From: Pyrenochaeta sp. MPI-SDFR-AT-0127
Lineage: Eukaryota; Ascomycota; Dothideomycetes; Pleosporales; Cucurbitariaceae
DNA length: 64,000 nt
Assembly (NCBI GenBank): GCA_020747015.1
Contig: JAGTJM010000054.1
Location: 62,001-126,000 of the forward strand
Reading direction: 5' to 3'
Under the pieces are notes generated by a model that did no database searches, was not told where the DNA came from, and saw nothing but the letters and a program-made list of their open reading frames with translations. Positions 32,228 through 42,328 of the stretch are shown here, piece after piece. How positions within the stretch are numbered: the stretch's first letter is position 1; every line of letters starts with the position of its first letter. The translations under genes and the position numbers were made by a program.

Positions 32228-33615
32228 GCCATGCAATGGCAGTCATAAGGCCCTATATGCTTGCCATAGTTAGAGCGAATGATTTTGAGGCATCCTCTCG
32301 AGACACATTCTTTCTCTAATTTTCTAGCTTCCTTTTCAATTATGCCCTCAGCATGATGCATCTCTTACCTTACGTATCATAGTATATGCTCCTCAAGTAC
32401 ATCGTCTGCTTGAGCCTTGGGTCAGAACACTTTGTAACTTCTCTCTGAGTGTAGGTCAGCACCGTTGTCAACAAGACCAAAGCCTCATGAAATTCGCATG
32501 TATCCCATACACTCTACGTTTAACTGAACTATGTCACTCTTCACAACCATGCTCCACTTCTTTTCCTTGACTATGTCTCCTTTCACAAGTGCATGTCGTA
32601 TGTGCGTTAAAGCGTGTTTTGATTTTTTGAGACGTATCTTTGTGTTGCCAAGAGCAAAGCAAGCCATACAATGATTGTGTGCGTTAGACATCCTTTGATG
32701 GAGATCTACAGTCGTATGGAAGGCAAAGAGACCTGGAAAGCCGAAGTTATGTATACAAGGCGGGGGGACTAGACATTGTTGTGCTCAAATCTATCTTTGC
32801 GGCGCTCAATTTTGTTATCACCATGTGATTGGTGTCGCTTCGTTTGTCCAACGTTCTCTCATGTCTTGAATTTTGGTCTTGGAGCCTCGGACATTTAAGG
32901 TACAATTTTAGTTTCAGCCATTTTTACGCCATTGGGGGCTTGGATAGAAGTGAGAGCAGAAAGAGGAGATGTACATTTATTCGATTCTGGAAAAACGAAG
33001 GGCTCGCACTGGCCGATGCTTCTTCCATAGAGAGCATAGTCAATCCTGTCCTTTGCGTGTTTTCCTATTGGCCCCAGAGATTGCGGAATAGCAGCCTTCG
33101 TTTATTGATTGTCCGTTTCTGGTTTCGTACAGAAATGTGAGACGAAGAAATAGAGTTAAAATGCTGCACTATACTCTGCAGTGAAGAAAGCTGGAATGGA
33201 ACCATTGTCCGCAAAAGAGCAAGAGAAGCATTTTGCCATGTCGACGTATATCCACAATGCTTCAGCTAATGGCAGCCAAACACATGCGATTGGGGGCTAT
33301 GGATTTTCAATTTCACTCACGATGTCGTGAATGCAACGAGTGGGAGTACAGCTGAGATTGCATTTGGGAAGTTCCCTTGGTAATTCTAGCAGGGATGCCC
33401 ACAAGTCGTTATGTATGTTTGAAGGAAAAGTAGGATTCATCATCAAGAAGACAGAAAGTGGGTGAGAGGCACACGTTTCTATACCCTCAACCCGACGGTT
33501 CAGGAGGAAGTGTTTAATGTGCCTTTAATATGTCTTTTAATGATGTACATGAGATTCCGATTCTGGCTTTCCTGCTCATGCAAGAACTCTGTGATATACA
33601 AAATATGTTCATGTC
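32228..33615. other. Convergent intergenic region ADE2 / MSC2
   Basis: 1.4 kb, A/T-richer than the genes. A 103-codon plus frame (32829-33140) and others show no domain. Two copies of an ATTGGGGGCT motif occur (near 32931 and 33289), see findings. Confidence 0.55.
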
Positions 33616-36531
33616 TTAGTTCATCTTCGATCCGCTGCCGCCACCACACCAACAACGTCCTTCTCCTTCTTTCTCGACATGTACAACTACATCCATGCCT
33701 CGACCTTTCAAGAACTGGGTCGTACGCTCTCGAACGTCTTCAAGGTCTGCGTTTTGCGACGCAATGATGTGCACAACGCCGAGTATTCTCTGTTTCACTG
33801 GAGCATGATCATGGTCATGTTCATGAGTGTGTGAGTGATTGTGTGAATGATCATGTGAGTGATTGTGGTCATGGTCATGATTGTGTCCATGATCGTGGTC
33901 GTGTTTATGCTCATGTCCACAATCGTTCTTTTCTTTGGCATGTACCTCCGCATGCGCTGCGCCCTCATCCTCTAGCCAAAACTTTGGCACTGCATACCCC
34001 ACCACACCTCTCAGCGTACCTAATTCACCTAGTGTATTTCTAACGCCATATTCAATGTCATTAGGCAAGCTGAGCATGAGTCGCGCACCGCTGCTCTTGA
34101 CTAGTGGGATGGCAGAGAGAAAGATTAAGATAGCGATGATGCAAGATGCGATGGGATCCCAGCCAGACCAGCCGTAGTACTTTGTGAGGAGAGTAGAAAT
34201 GATGACAGCGACAGAACCTAAGGCGTCCGCCAGGATGTGTAGGAAGATGCCTTGCATGTTCTCGTTGTCATGGGAATGGCCATGTGAATGATCGTGGTCG
34301 TGACCTTCGTGGCCATGATCGTGAGAGTGTCCATGGCCGTGGTGAGCATGGCCAAATGCTGTGAGTCCAACAATGTTTACAAGAAAGCCGAGTACGCTGA
34401 CAATTAACAGTTCATTGAGCCGTTGGAGCTCGTGGCCTTCCCAAAGCCGCTCAAAGGCATCGAAGATGATCTCTACACTGACCAGCAATAGAAACACACC
34501 ATTTGCGAAGCCGGACAGCGTATCAATTTTGCCATAGCCATATGGAAAGCGAGCATTTGGGCGCCATTTGCTCATCACCGCGGCTGCCAGGCCTACAGCA
34601 AGGCCAGCGCAGTCGAAGAGCATATGAATGCTGTCAGTGAGCAAGCCGAGAGAACCGCTGACAAAGCCGTAGAAGAATTGAACAAGCATGAAGGCCAGAT
34701 TGAGTCTACATGGAGTTAGCAAGTTGCTATGAGTTGTATGGGTACTCTATCTCAAGAATTGAGCGCCCAGAAAGTGACTTACACTCCAAAGTATGCAATC
34801 CGCCTTGAGTCTTTCTCGATCAAAACACTATGAATGATTGACCCTGGAGTCGCACGCGCGATCAAGAAGGCAGAGAGCCTCGAGTGATTTCCGTGTAGAT
34901 GGTGATCATGGTCGTGATCCTGACGGTGGTCGTGCGAATGCTGATGGCCAGAATGAGAATGACTATGAGTGTGCATGGTGGAAACTGCAGGCGACCGCGT
35001 GTCAAAGATAACCGCTCCCGCAGTTGCGGCACAAATAAAAGGAAAGAACGATGACAGGAAGCCTGAATCATCGTGTTGCCAAATGGCAAAAGAGGTAGTC
35101 AAGACGCATGCCAATCCCAAACCAATGTGCTTTTGACTGCGCAATGCCGCTGGAAGAGAGAAGTATACAAGCGCCGTCGCTGATGCAGCTGATAAAGTCG
35201 AAAACCCTACAGTATGGTGAGAAAGCGAGGGAGATGAAGAAGATACTAGAAAGAGCACGATAGTCACAACAATGAGAGACAGGCCAGACACGATTGTCAG
35301 AAGTGTGTTTTCGAAGGAATTTACGAGAGGGGATGAGGGCTTTGGCAAGGAGGCTCGGGACGAGCCCTGGTTGATGTATGAATTCTCGTTTTGGCTCCCC
35401 GTTCTAATGGACCAGGCGGCCATCGGTAGAGGCGGTGGCACGAATATTATTGCAGTTAGAAGAGCTCCGTGGCCGAGCAAGGCGCTTGTCGTGTTCCATG
35501 AGCTGGCAACATCGGCAATGATCGCTACAAGCAGGGCGCCGCAGGTTGCCTTTCGTGTTCTCAGTGTACGCCGGATGTCATCCCATGGTGTATGCTTCCC
35601 TGGCTTGCGATCCAGTGCCCCCAGTCCAGCGGCTACTGCAATCAGCAGCGTGAAAGCCGTTTTTGCCCCTCCCACCTGCATTGAGGCATAAAAGGGCAGT
35701 AAGACGCTGAAAATGTTGCTGAGTATACGCTTTGGTGCATTGGCTATTTCGAAGGTGCCCTTTTCAGCTTTCCGTCTATCCAATGGTTGCAAACTGAAGT
35801 TGATTTTGGCAATCACGCCGACCAGTAGTAAGGTCGCCGAAGAAAGTGTGAGGGCGTGCAGCAACGGAGAGCTGTACGTTGTGATCTGAGACTCGAGAGA
35901 GGGTACGCTTTCTGCAACAGCCTCGGAGAGGGTCGAAGGCAGCTTGGAAAGCCGTTCGCCTCGACTTGGGTATGCCAATGAGGCAAAGAGGAACGGGAGA
36001 GGGATGAGGAGTGCAGTAAGGGCTTCGGGAAGGTTGAGCCATGATCTAGACAAATGTCAGATTCCATAAGGAGTGGGGCAGCTCGGGCGGTCCTTACGAT
36101 GACGATGAGGTGGGCGGCATAGGAGCAGTCTCGTGAATGGGCGAGAAGCCATATTTGGCGGACGAGGCACTCTTGCGCGGGGGCGAGCGGCCTAGGTCCG
36201 AGTCGCCTCTTGCTCTGCCCTTGGACCTCCCATTCAAAAAGGGCTTCAGCGTGTATGCCGAGTCGCTGGAATTGGAGCGATCGTGGCCGTGATCGTGGTT
36301 GGGACCATGTCCATTGTACTCAGCGTAGGGCGAGCGCACGGCGCCGTGCAGTCTACCTTGGCCATTCATGTCGGACTTGTAGTGTCGATGGCCCAGCTCT
36401 CTGGCAGGGGAGGCGCCGGTCAGTGGGCTGTTGGAGTAAGGCGAAGGCTCGGGGGTGTAGTGCGACTGTGAGCGGCCATGGTTGTGTGAATGTGTCGTGG
36501 GAACAATGGGCAGCGCATACGTCGAAGCCAT
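33616..36531 (-). CDS. MSC2: MSC2-type cation-diffusion-facilitator zinc transporter
   Basis: Model: complement(join(33616..34705, 34783..36045, 36098..36531)), 928 residues. The N-terminus (about 145 residues) is Ser/His/Pro-rich and cytosolic-like. Exon 2 encodes the long extra transmembrane region seen in Msc2/ZnT5 and a His cluster (HTHSHSHSGHQHSHDHR). Exon 3 carries the CDF core: LNLAFMLVQFFYGFVSGSLGLLTDSIHMLFDC with the metal-binding HxxxD pair, a His/Asp-rich loop (HGHSHDHGHEGHDHDHSHG), and HILADALGSVAVI with the second HxxxD. A second His-rich stretch lies in the C-terminal domain. Msc2 moves zinc into the ER/secretory pathway, in yeast together with Zrg17. Introns of 77 and 52 nt are in phase. 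It is head to head with ALG1. Confidence 0.92.
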
Positions 36532-36888
36532 GGGCTAACAGGGGCAAATGCGTATGGGGCCGTCCAGCGTGCCGGGCTTGCGACGAGTTGTAGGTTGGCG
36601 GTATCTCCAGTCTGCTAATGCTCGACGGCAGGAGCAGTGAAAGGGAGCGGATGGGGCGGGGCGTTAGTCTGGCGCCATGAGGCTACGCGGCGTTTTTGAT
36701 AGCGGCCGCGTTCATCTGGTTCAGGGGTCTCAGATTGATCGTGCTGGGCGCCTTCCTGTTTCGGTGCAACCCCGGTCTTGATCTCCGCAATCGCGCCCGC
36801 TGCTACACATTCCTGTGACGCACGAGGCTGCAACGTTTCCCACGTTAGGAGCCGCACTTGGACAGACGTCGCCAGACCACCCTTGATC
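36532..36888. promoter_or_regulatory. Divergent promoter region MSC2 / ALG1
   Basis: Only 357 bp separate the two start codons, so promoter elements are probably shared. No specific site is recognised. Confidence 0.6.
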
Positions 36889-38416
36889 ATGTTCGACGAC
36901 ATTGTCTTCTCCGAAAAGTTCAACAGCGGCTTCTCGCTCGTGCTGGGCATCATCGTCGGTCTGTCCACTCTCTTCACCTTCTTGCTCGTGACCGCGCCAA
37001 GCCAGTATGATCCGTACAAGGACAAGTCGCTCCGGTTCGTCGACGAGCAAGGTGAGGAGATCAAGATGAAGACACGAAATGGAAAAGACCCCCTGCAGTG
37101 GAGACAGGGCAGGACAGTGCAAGTCGTCGTGCTGGGCGATATTGGTCGATCTCCCCGCATGCAGTACCATGCCTTGAGCATTGCCAAACATGGGGGGAGG
37201 GTGTTTCTGATCGGATACCAAGGTATGTCTTCCACCCATACTGAAGGCGTCATGGGCCCTGACCTTGCACGCAGAATCAGAGATACATCCAGACATAGTC
37301 TCAAACCAATTGATCCAAGTCATCCCACTGGTCCCAGCGCCTGGATTCCTCCGGTCAAGCAGCAAACTCCTATTTCCGGTTCTAGCACCTCTCAAAGCCA
37401 TTTGGCAGGCACGGTCTTTGTATCGTGCCCTTGGATACCGATCTGAGCCCGGAAGATGGATGCTCGTCCAGAATCCTCCATCAATACCAACACTTGCTAT
37501 AGCAAGTCTCGTTTGCTTTCTTCGGAACACTGACCTTATCATTGACTGGCACAACTTCGGGTACAGCATCCTGGCACTCAAGCTAGGCAAAAGCCACCCA
37601 CTTGTCAAAATATCAGCGCTATATGAAAGAGTCTTCGCAAAGACGGCAGTGCACAACATCACCGTCACCAATGCCATGGCTCGTGTGCTCAAGGACGAAT
37701 ATGGCGTCACTGCTCAACCCCTACATGACCGACCTGCGTCAATATTCCGCCCAATTGGCCCCCAAGAACGTGCTGAGTTTCTTTTGAGGCTCTCAGAGAC
37801 CGCTCAATATGCGAAAGACCTCTCGCCTTTATGCAAAACACCATGGAGACTTATCGTCAGCTCTACCTCTTGGACAGCAGACGAAGACTTTTCACTACTG
37901 CTCGAAGCGCTGACTGAATACTCTGCCGAAGCCACATCGAAGACCTATCTTCCCAACCTTCTTGTTGTAATTACGGGCAAAGGACCGCAGAGGGAATACT
38001 ATCTGTCGAAGGTAACGGCGCTCAACCAGGAGAAGAAGTTGTCAAACGTCATCATCACAACAGCATGGCTCACACCTGAAGACTATGCTTTGCTCCTGGC
38101 CTCTGCCGACCTCGGTGTATCTCTTCACACATCATCATCTGGGGTCGATCTGCCAATGAAGGTTGTCGACATGTTTGGTGCAGGCCTTCCTGTCCTTGGA
38201 TGGGGTAAGTTCGAAGCTTGGCCAGAGTTGGTCAAAGAAGACATCAACGGCAAGGGCTTCGGGAGCTCTCAAGAACTATCACAACAACTGATCAAACTGT
38301 TTGGTAGCGAAAATGGGCTGCGGAAGAAGCTTAAGGAAGGTGCGCTTGTGGAGAGCGAGTATAGATGGGATCAGGAGTGGGACCGCGTGGGTGGGAAACT
38401 GTTCAAATTTTTTTGA
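36889..38416 (+). CDS. ALG1: Chitobiosyldiphosphodolichol beta-mannosyltransferase
   Basis: Model: join(36889..37222, 37275..38416), 491 residues, one 52-nt phase-1 intron. A single N-terminal transmembrane segment (FSLVLGIIVGLSTLFTFLLV) anchors the enzyme to the ER membrane. The GT33 domain follows: VVVLGDIGRSPRMQYHALSIAKHG, VQNPPSIPTL, IDWHNFGYSI, HDRPASIFRP, a short PWRLIVSSTSWTADEDF block, and the acidic-loop region VSLHTSSSGVDLPMKVVDMFGAGLPV. Alg1 adds the first mannose to GlcNAc2-PP-dolichol on the cytosolic face. Length is in the normal range. A 298-bp spacer separates it from the converging gene downstream. Confidence 0.95.
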
Positions 38417-38714
38417 GAATAACATGATACCCAAAGTGCGCAGAAGCACGTTCGCTCCATCATCCACAGAAGGTAAACGTGTGTTTGTGGCTTTACGAAC
38501 CATTTCAATATTGCCTTGCATTCTTGCATTCCGATATTGATCCACATGACATTAGTGTGCGCCGGGGGTAGTTCTGACGCGAACTGCATCTTATGTCTAC
38601 ATTCTTTTTCCCGTTCCCTCATAATTGATGTCGCTCGCTCTTGCCCTATCCGGTCCTCACACTCCTCTTCCACCCTCTCCGTTCAGGGGTTTTAAACATT
38701 TCAAGCGAAGGTAA

Positions 38715-39392
38715 CTATGTAGAGCTTGTAAAGCCGTCCCTCCAACTCTCTACCAAAGTTCTGTCCTCATTGTCCAGCTCCAAGGCGTCAAATTCGGCTG
38801 CCAACGACGTGAGAGACAAGTCAAGAGTCAAGACCAAATCGTCAGTCTCCAAGATATCTTCCCCTGCATGCTTCCTTTTACCGTCCTTTGCATATTCTCT
38901 CTCCTTCTTCTCATTGTCCCTGATCCAAAACGCCCACATCAGCTGTCGCAACATCTCTCTCCGTCCCCAATACACTTTCTCACATTCTCCACACTCTCCT
39001 TGGCTGTTCTTCTTCCCCTCGTTCCATCTTACCCAATACCTGTACAACATATCATTCCAGAGTCTAGTCCCCATACCCCACCACCGCGAGCCTTTTACGC
39101 GCTCTTCGAAACCGACTACGGAGGAATTGATGTCCTCTTCGCAGTACTGCGCTGCAAGCGCCATGCAAGAGGTCGTGGCGTACATGACTTCATAGTAGAC
39201 CAATTTTCGACGAAGTTCGTGATAGAGGCTGCTTAGTAGGGCGTCTACAGAGTGTAAAGGGTGATTTAGGGTTGGAAAGATGGTCTCAGAGGGTGTTGAC
39301 GGGAGCGAGTAGGGGAAAGTAGATTGGGGTGCTATGGTGTTGCAACGAGGAAGGCTTGCGAGAGAGATGGACGTAGTATCAATGTCCACCAT
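38715..39392 (-). CDS. Unrecognised protein, 225 residues
   Basis: An intronless frame starting at ATG 39392; the frame is open further upstream but without ATG. I do not recognise a family. The N-terminal 50 residues are Ser/Thr/Pro-rich; the centre looks helical and rich in Trp, Tyr and charged residues (LLSSLYHELRRKLVYYEVMY, then WWGMGTRLWNDMLYRYWVRW and LRQLMWAFWIRDNEKKERE); the C-terminus is acidic and Leu-rich (DDLVLTLDLSLTSLAAEFDALEL). No signal peptide or membrane segment is evident. The composition argues for a real protein, perhaps restricted to related fungi. It converges on ALG1. Confidence 0.6.
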   Translation of the reverse strand: MVDIDTTSISLASLPRCNTIAPQSTFPYSLPSTPSETIFPTLNHPLHSVDALLSSLYHELRRKLVYYEVMYATTSCMALAAQYCEEDINSSVVGFEERVKGSRWWGMGTRLWNDMLYRYWVRWNEGKKNSQGECGECEKVYWGRREMLRQLMWAFWIRDNEKKEREYAKDGKRKHAGEDILETDDLVLTLDLSLTSLAAEFDALELDNEDRTLVESWRDGFTSST

Positions 39393-40181
39393 TTTGAGGG
39401 GGCTTGGCTTGCTTCGCGAATGTCTGTGCCTTTCTAGTGGTTTTCGCAATATATGTGAGGATATTTAGGGCATATGTGGAGTGATGTTGATGCTATGGAA
39501 AATTTGTGCCAGATCCAAGCTCACGTCTTTGGCCTAATGGATATTGGAGACAAAAAAGATTTATTTTCAGCCGAAGATGTGGCAACACAATCTGTGAACC
39601 TCCTGCTTGGTTAGCTTACCTTGGTTGCATCCAAGTCTCCGGATGGTGAACCATAGGACGATTTGAAAAACTTGAGCCGAGATACAGAAGGCTTCAACAA
39701 ATTATCGGCACGAGACATACAACTAATATGTACTCAAGAGTAAATGCCATATGGGATTAGTGTCAAGTGATGATGCAATTACCAGATAAATACAGTGTAT
39801 TCGCTATGTAACCTATACTGGAGCGAGAATAAAAGAAATGCTAGTTGCATAAAACCCGCCATGCTAAGGGAATTTTGTCCATGCCTAGGAGCGAATGGGA
39901 GTATCATAGGTGAGTGGCCAGGAAAAAGGCTAAGAACTCCATCCAGCGCCGTGCTTATGAAGAGTGTTCATTGGGTATCGTATCGTAATGATTTGTAGGA
40001 GACGTATAATCGTAAAGAAGGTTGCGTGTTTGCGTTGGGTATTGGGGACTAGACGACAAGCAGTACATGACCACTAAGATGGGAGGTGTGGAGACGCGCA
40101 AGCACTTGGCATAAGGCAAGTAGAACGTGTTGGATGAGCCTTCAACGTCCAAGCGCTTCAGTCAGCCTCAACACCACCAAA
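39393..40181. other. Intergenic region between two unrecognised minus-strand genes
   Basis: 789 bp, relatively A/T-rich; no coding frame of note. Confidence 0.6.
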
Positions 40182-41185
40182 CTACGCATCCGGATCCCGC
40201 ATGGGATGGTTCACATCCGAAGGGAACGTCGTCGAGGGGCTGACGTGTTGACTTGACTCCGGACTGCTGTTCTTACTTGATTCTGGTGTGGGTGTGACCG
40301 ATCGCGAAACAATGTAGAGGTCGTCGTAGCTTCCAAGGATCATGTGCTTCCACTTTGCGAGCGTCGGCAATCCAACGTTGGCGACAGATGCCTTGAGCGT
40401 CGGCTTCTCGGCATATTTCTCACGCTCCTCAGGCATCATGAGGTCCTCGCCAAGAATATCTAGACGACTGTTGCCGCGTGGTATGGGCTTCTTGGTGACG
40501 CGTATGAATGGTAATGATGGGTCTGCACAAGGAGCATGTTAGTGAGATGGGAGGACTATCGTTAGGGGCGACTCGCCTTTGTCAAGCTCGGCACAGAGTG
40601 CGCTTTCGGTTCTAACCTCTAGGCCTTTTGCGCCCGAACGGTATTTGTAGACAAGAATGGATTTACTGCCATTCTCGTCGAGGTCAAAGAGGCTGCTCGC
40701 CTTACTAGACGCTGTGCCAGACGTAGAGATCGACTTGAAGGTCATGCTTTCCTCCAACATTCGTAGATTGACCGAGGAGAGGCGAGGCTGAGACGTTGGG
40801 GAGCGAGATAGGGCGACCTGGCGGTGGGCGGTTGAGGTATCGCTATGTGTCGCTTGCTTTGCTGAGGGCGTTGTTTGTGCGTTCACAAACTGGTGGACCG
40901 TGGCCGCGAACTGCTTTGTATAGGGGGAGGCGCTTGGAGTCTGGTGATGTGGGAGGCAGAGGGTTGGTGCAGGTGGAGTGACGACTCTGAGCCTGGGTCA
41001 TGAAAGAACGTCCGACCATTCCAGCGGCGTCACGCCCGGAGCTGCGCCCCCAGGGAAACAAGACTCAGGCAAATGGGCAGTGGCTGGAGCGCTGATGATG
41101 TCGGCGTTGGCCGAGCTGCGCTTTGATTGGCCAGGAATGAGGCTGTGCGGCAGATAGCCGTGATTGGCTGTTTGAGCTGAGACAT
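40182..41185 (-). CDS. Unrecognised protein, about 300 residues, with a GC-AG intron
   Basis: Model: complement(join(40182..40522, 40577..40986, 41034..41185)). The best-supported part is exon 2 (ASPYTKQFAATVHQFVNAQ, then SSLFDLDENGSKSILVYKYRSGAKG, ALCAELDK) joined to exon 3 (DPSLPFIRVTKKPIPRGNSR, LDILGEDLMMPEEREKY, LPTLAKWKHMILGSYDDLY and an acidic Ser/Pro tail). The joint needs a donor GCGAGT at 40576 (AAAG before it), a branch CACTAAC and acceptor TGCAG: a GC-AG intron of 54 nt. Exon 1 (MSQLKQPITAICRTASFLAN...) is proposed from a 47-nt intron with donor GTGACG; it keeps the frame but overlaps CCAAT-like promoter sequence, so the true start may differ (a later ATG is at 40760). No family is recognised; no membrane segment is seen. 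Confidence 0.5.
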
Positions 41186-42328
41186 ATTAGGTAATTTACG
41201 GGCAACCGTTGCGAGGGTTATACGGACAGGCTGCGACCGTCTGTTTGTGTTCGTTTGACTCACCCTCTCAAGACTCACTCGATTGGCCCTGGACGAGACA
41301 GAAGTTTGGTCCGAGTTTTTCAAGAGGAACATGGCCTGTTGGAGGCGCACGCAACGCGCGGGGGCCAAACACAAGGCATACTTTTCTTCAGTGCGCGGAA
41401 GGCAACCGGGCGGCGCTGCAAAGTACGTATCTCGAGCGGTCGACAAAGACAGTGTCGCTGGCGACCTTCCAAAGTGTCTCACGAGCATCCTGTCTGAGCA
41501 AACCGTAATCGAGCCCTTGGTGTCACCTGCACGCCTGCACCGGGGGAAACGCCATTCAGGTGACGCTCCAACCCCCAGATTTCGCCCTGCCTTTGGCGAC
41601 GCAGAGTGTTATTCCCACTCGCTTGCTCGTCTCACACATCACAAGGAGGCGTCATCTGGACAAATGTTTCCGACTCTCCTAGGACTCTCTGACTGTCTAA
41701 TTGCATAGGACCTGTAGTACCTGAGATTGTAAGCCACACTCGTGCACTCGGTTGCTGCCTATCTTTTCCAGCTTGGACGTGCAGCCATGGACTGCAGACT
41801 GCCTAGCGGACTTGTCTTCATCGTGCCCTCGTCCGAGTGATGTGATGTGGTACCCAAAATCTGGAAAGGATCGCGGACCGCAAGCGGGCTGATCTCATCA
41901 CTTTAATCTACAAAGTCACACAGGACAAATCCCCGACAACCCCTGACAAGGTCCCGATCACATTGATAGCAGTCCCCAGCGTCATTCCTAGGGCGCTCAG
42001 GAGACGCAGCAGTGGCTCTGCGCGCAAGATTTCCAGTCCCCGAGCAAATCAAGGCAAAGCATTCCCAGAAAGTCACCTCGCTAGCGTCAGGTATCAGCCA
42101 CAGCCGCATCCGCCCCCGGTCAACCGCACACCCTCACCGTCGCCCTTTCCTGCAGCGCAAGCTGTCATGAGGCTCTCCACGGCCTTATTTACTACGGCTG
42201 CTGCGCTACCCTGCTATGCGCAGATCCGCCGTTTACCTAAATCCTCCACCTGAACACACTTGCGGGACCTACTGGATAGCTCAGGAGCAAACCACGGTAC
42301 AAATCGACCCAACGCGCCAACCGCGACC
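41186..42328. promoter_or_regulatory. Divergent upstream region of an unrecognised gene and the patatin gene
   Basis: 1.1 kb. A 28-codon upstream ORF (42167-42253) with a signal-peptide-like sequence (MRLSTALFTTAAALPCYAQ) precedes the patatin gene. CCAAT-type boxes lie close to and within the proposed first exon of the minus-strand gene. Other frames overlap one another and are not supported. Confidence 0.5.
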
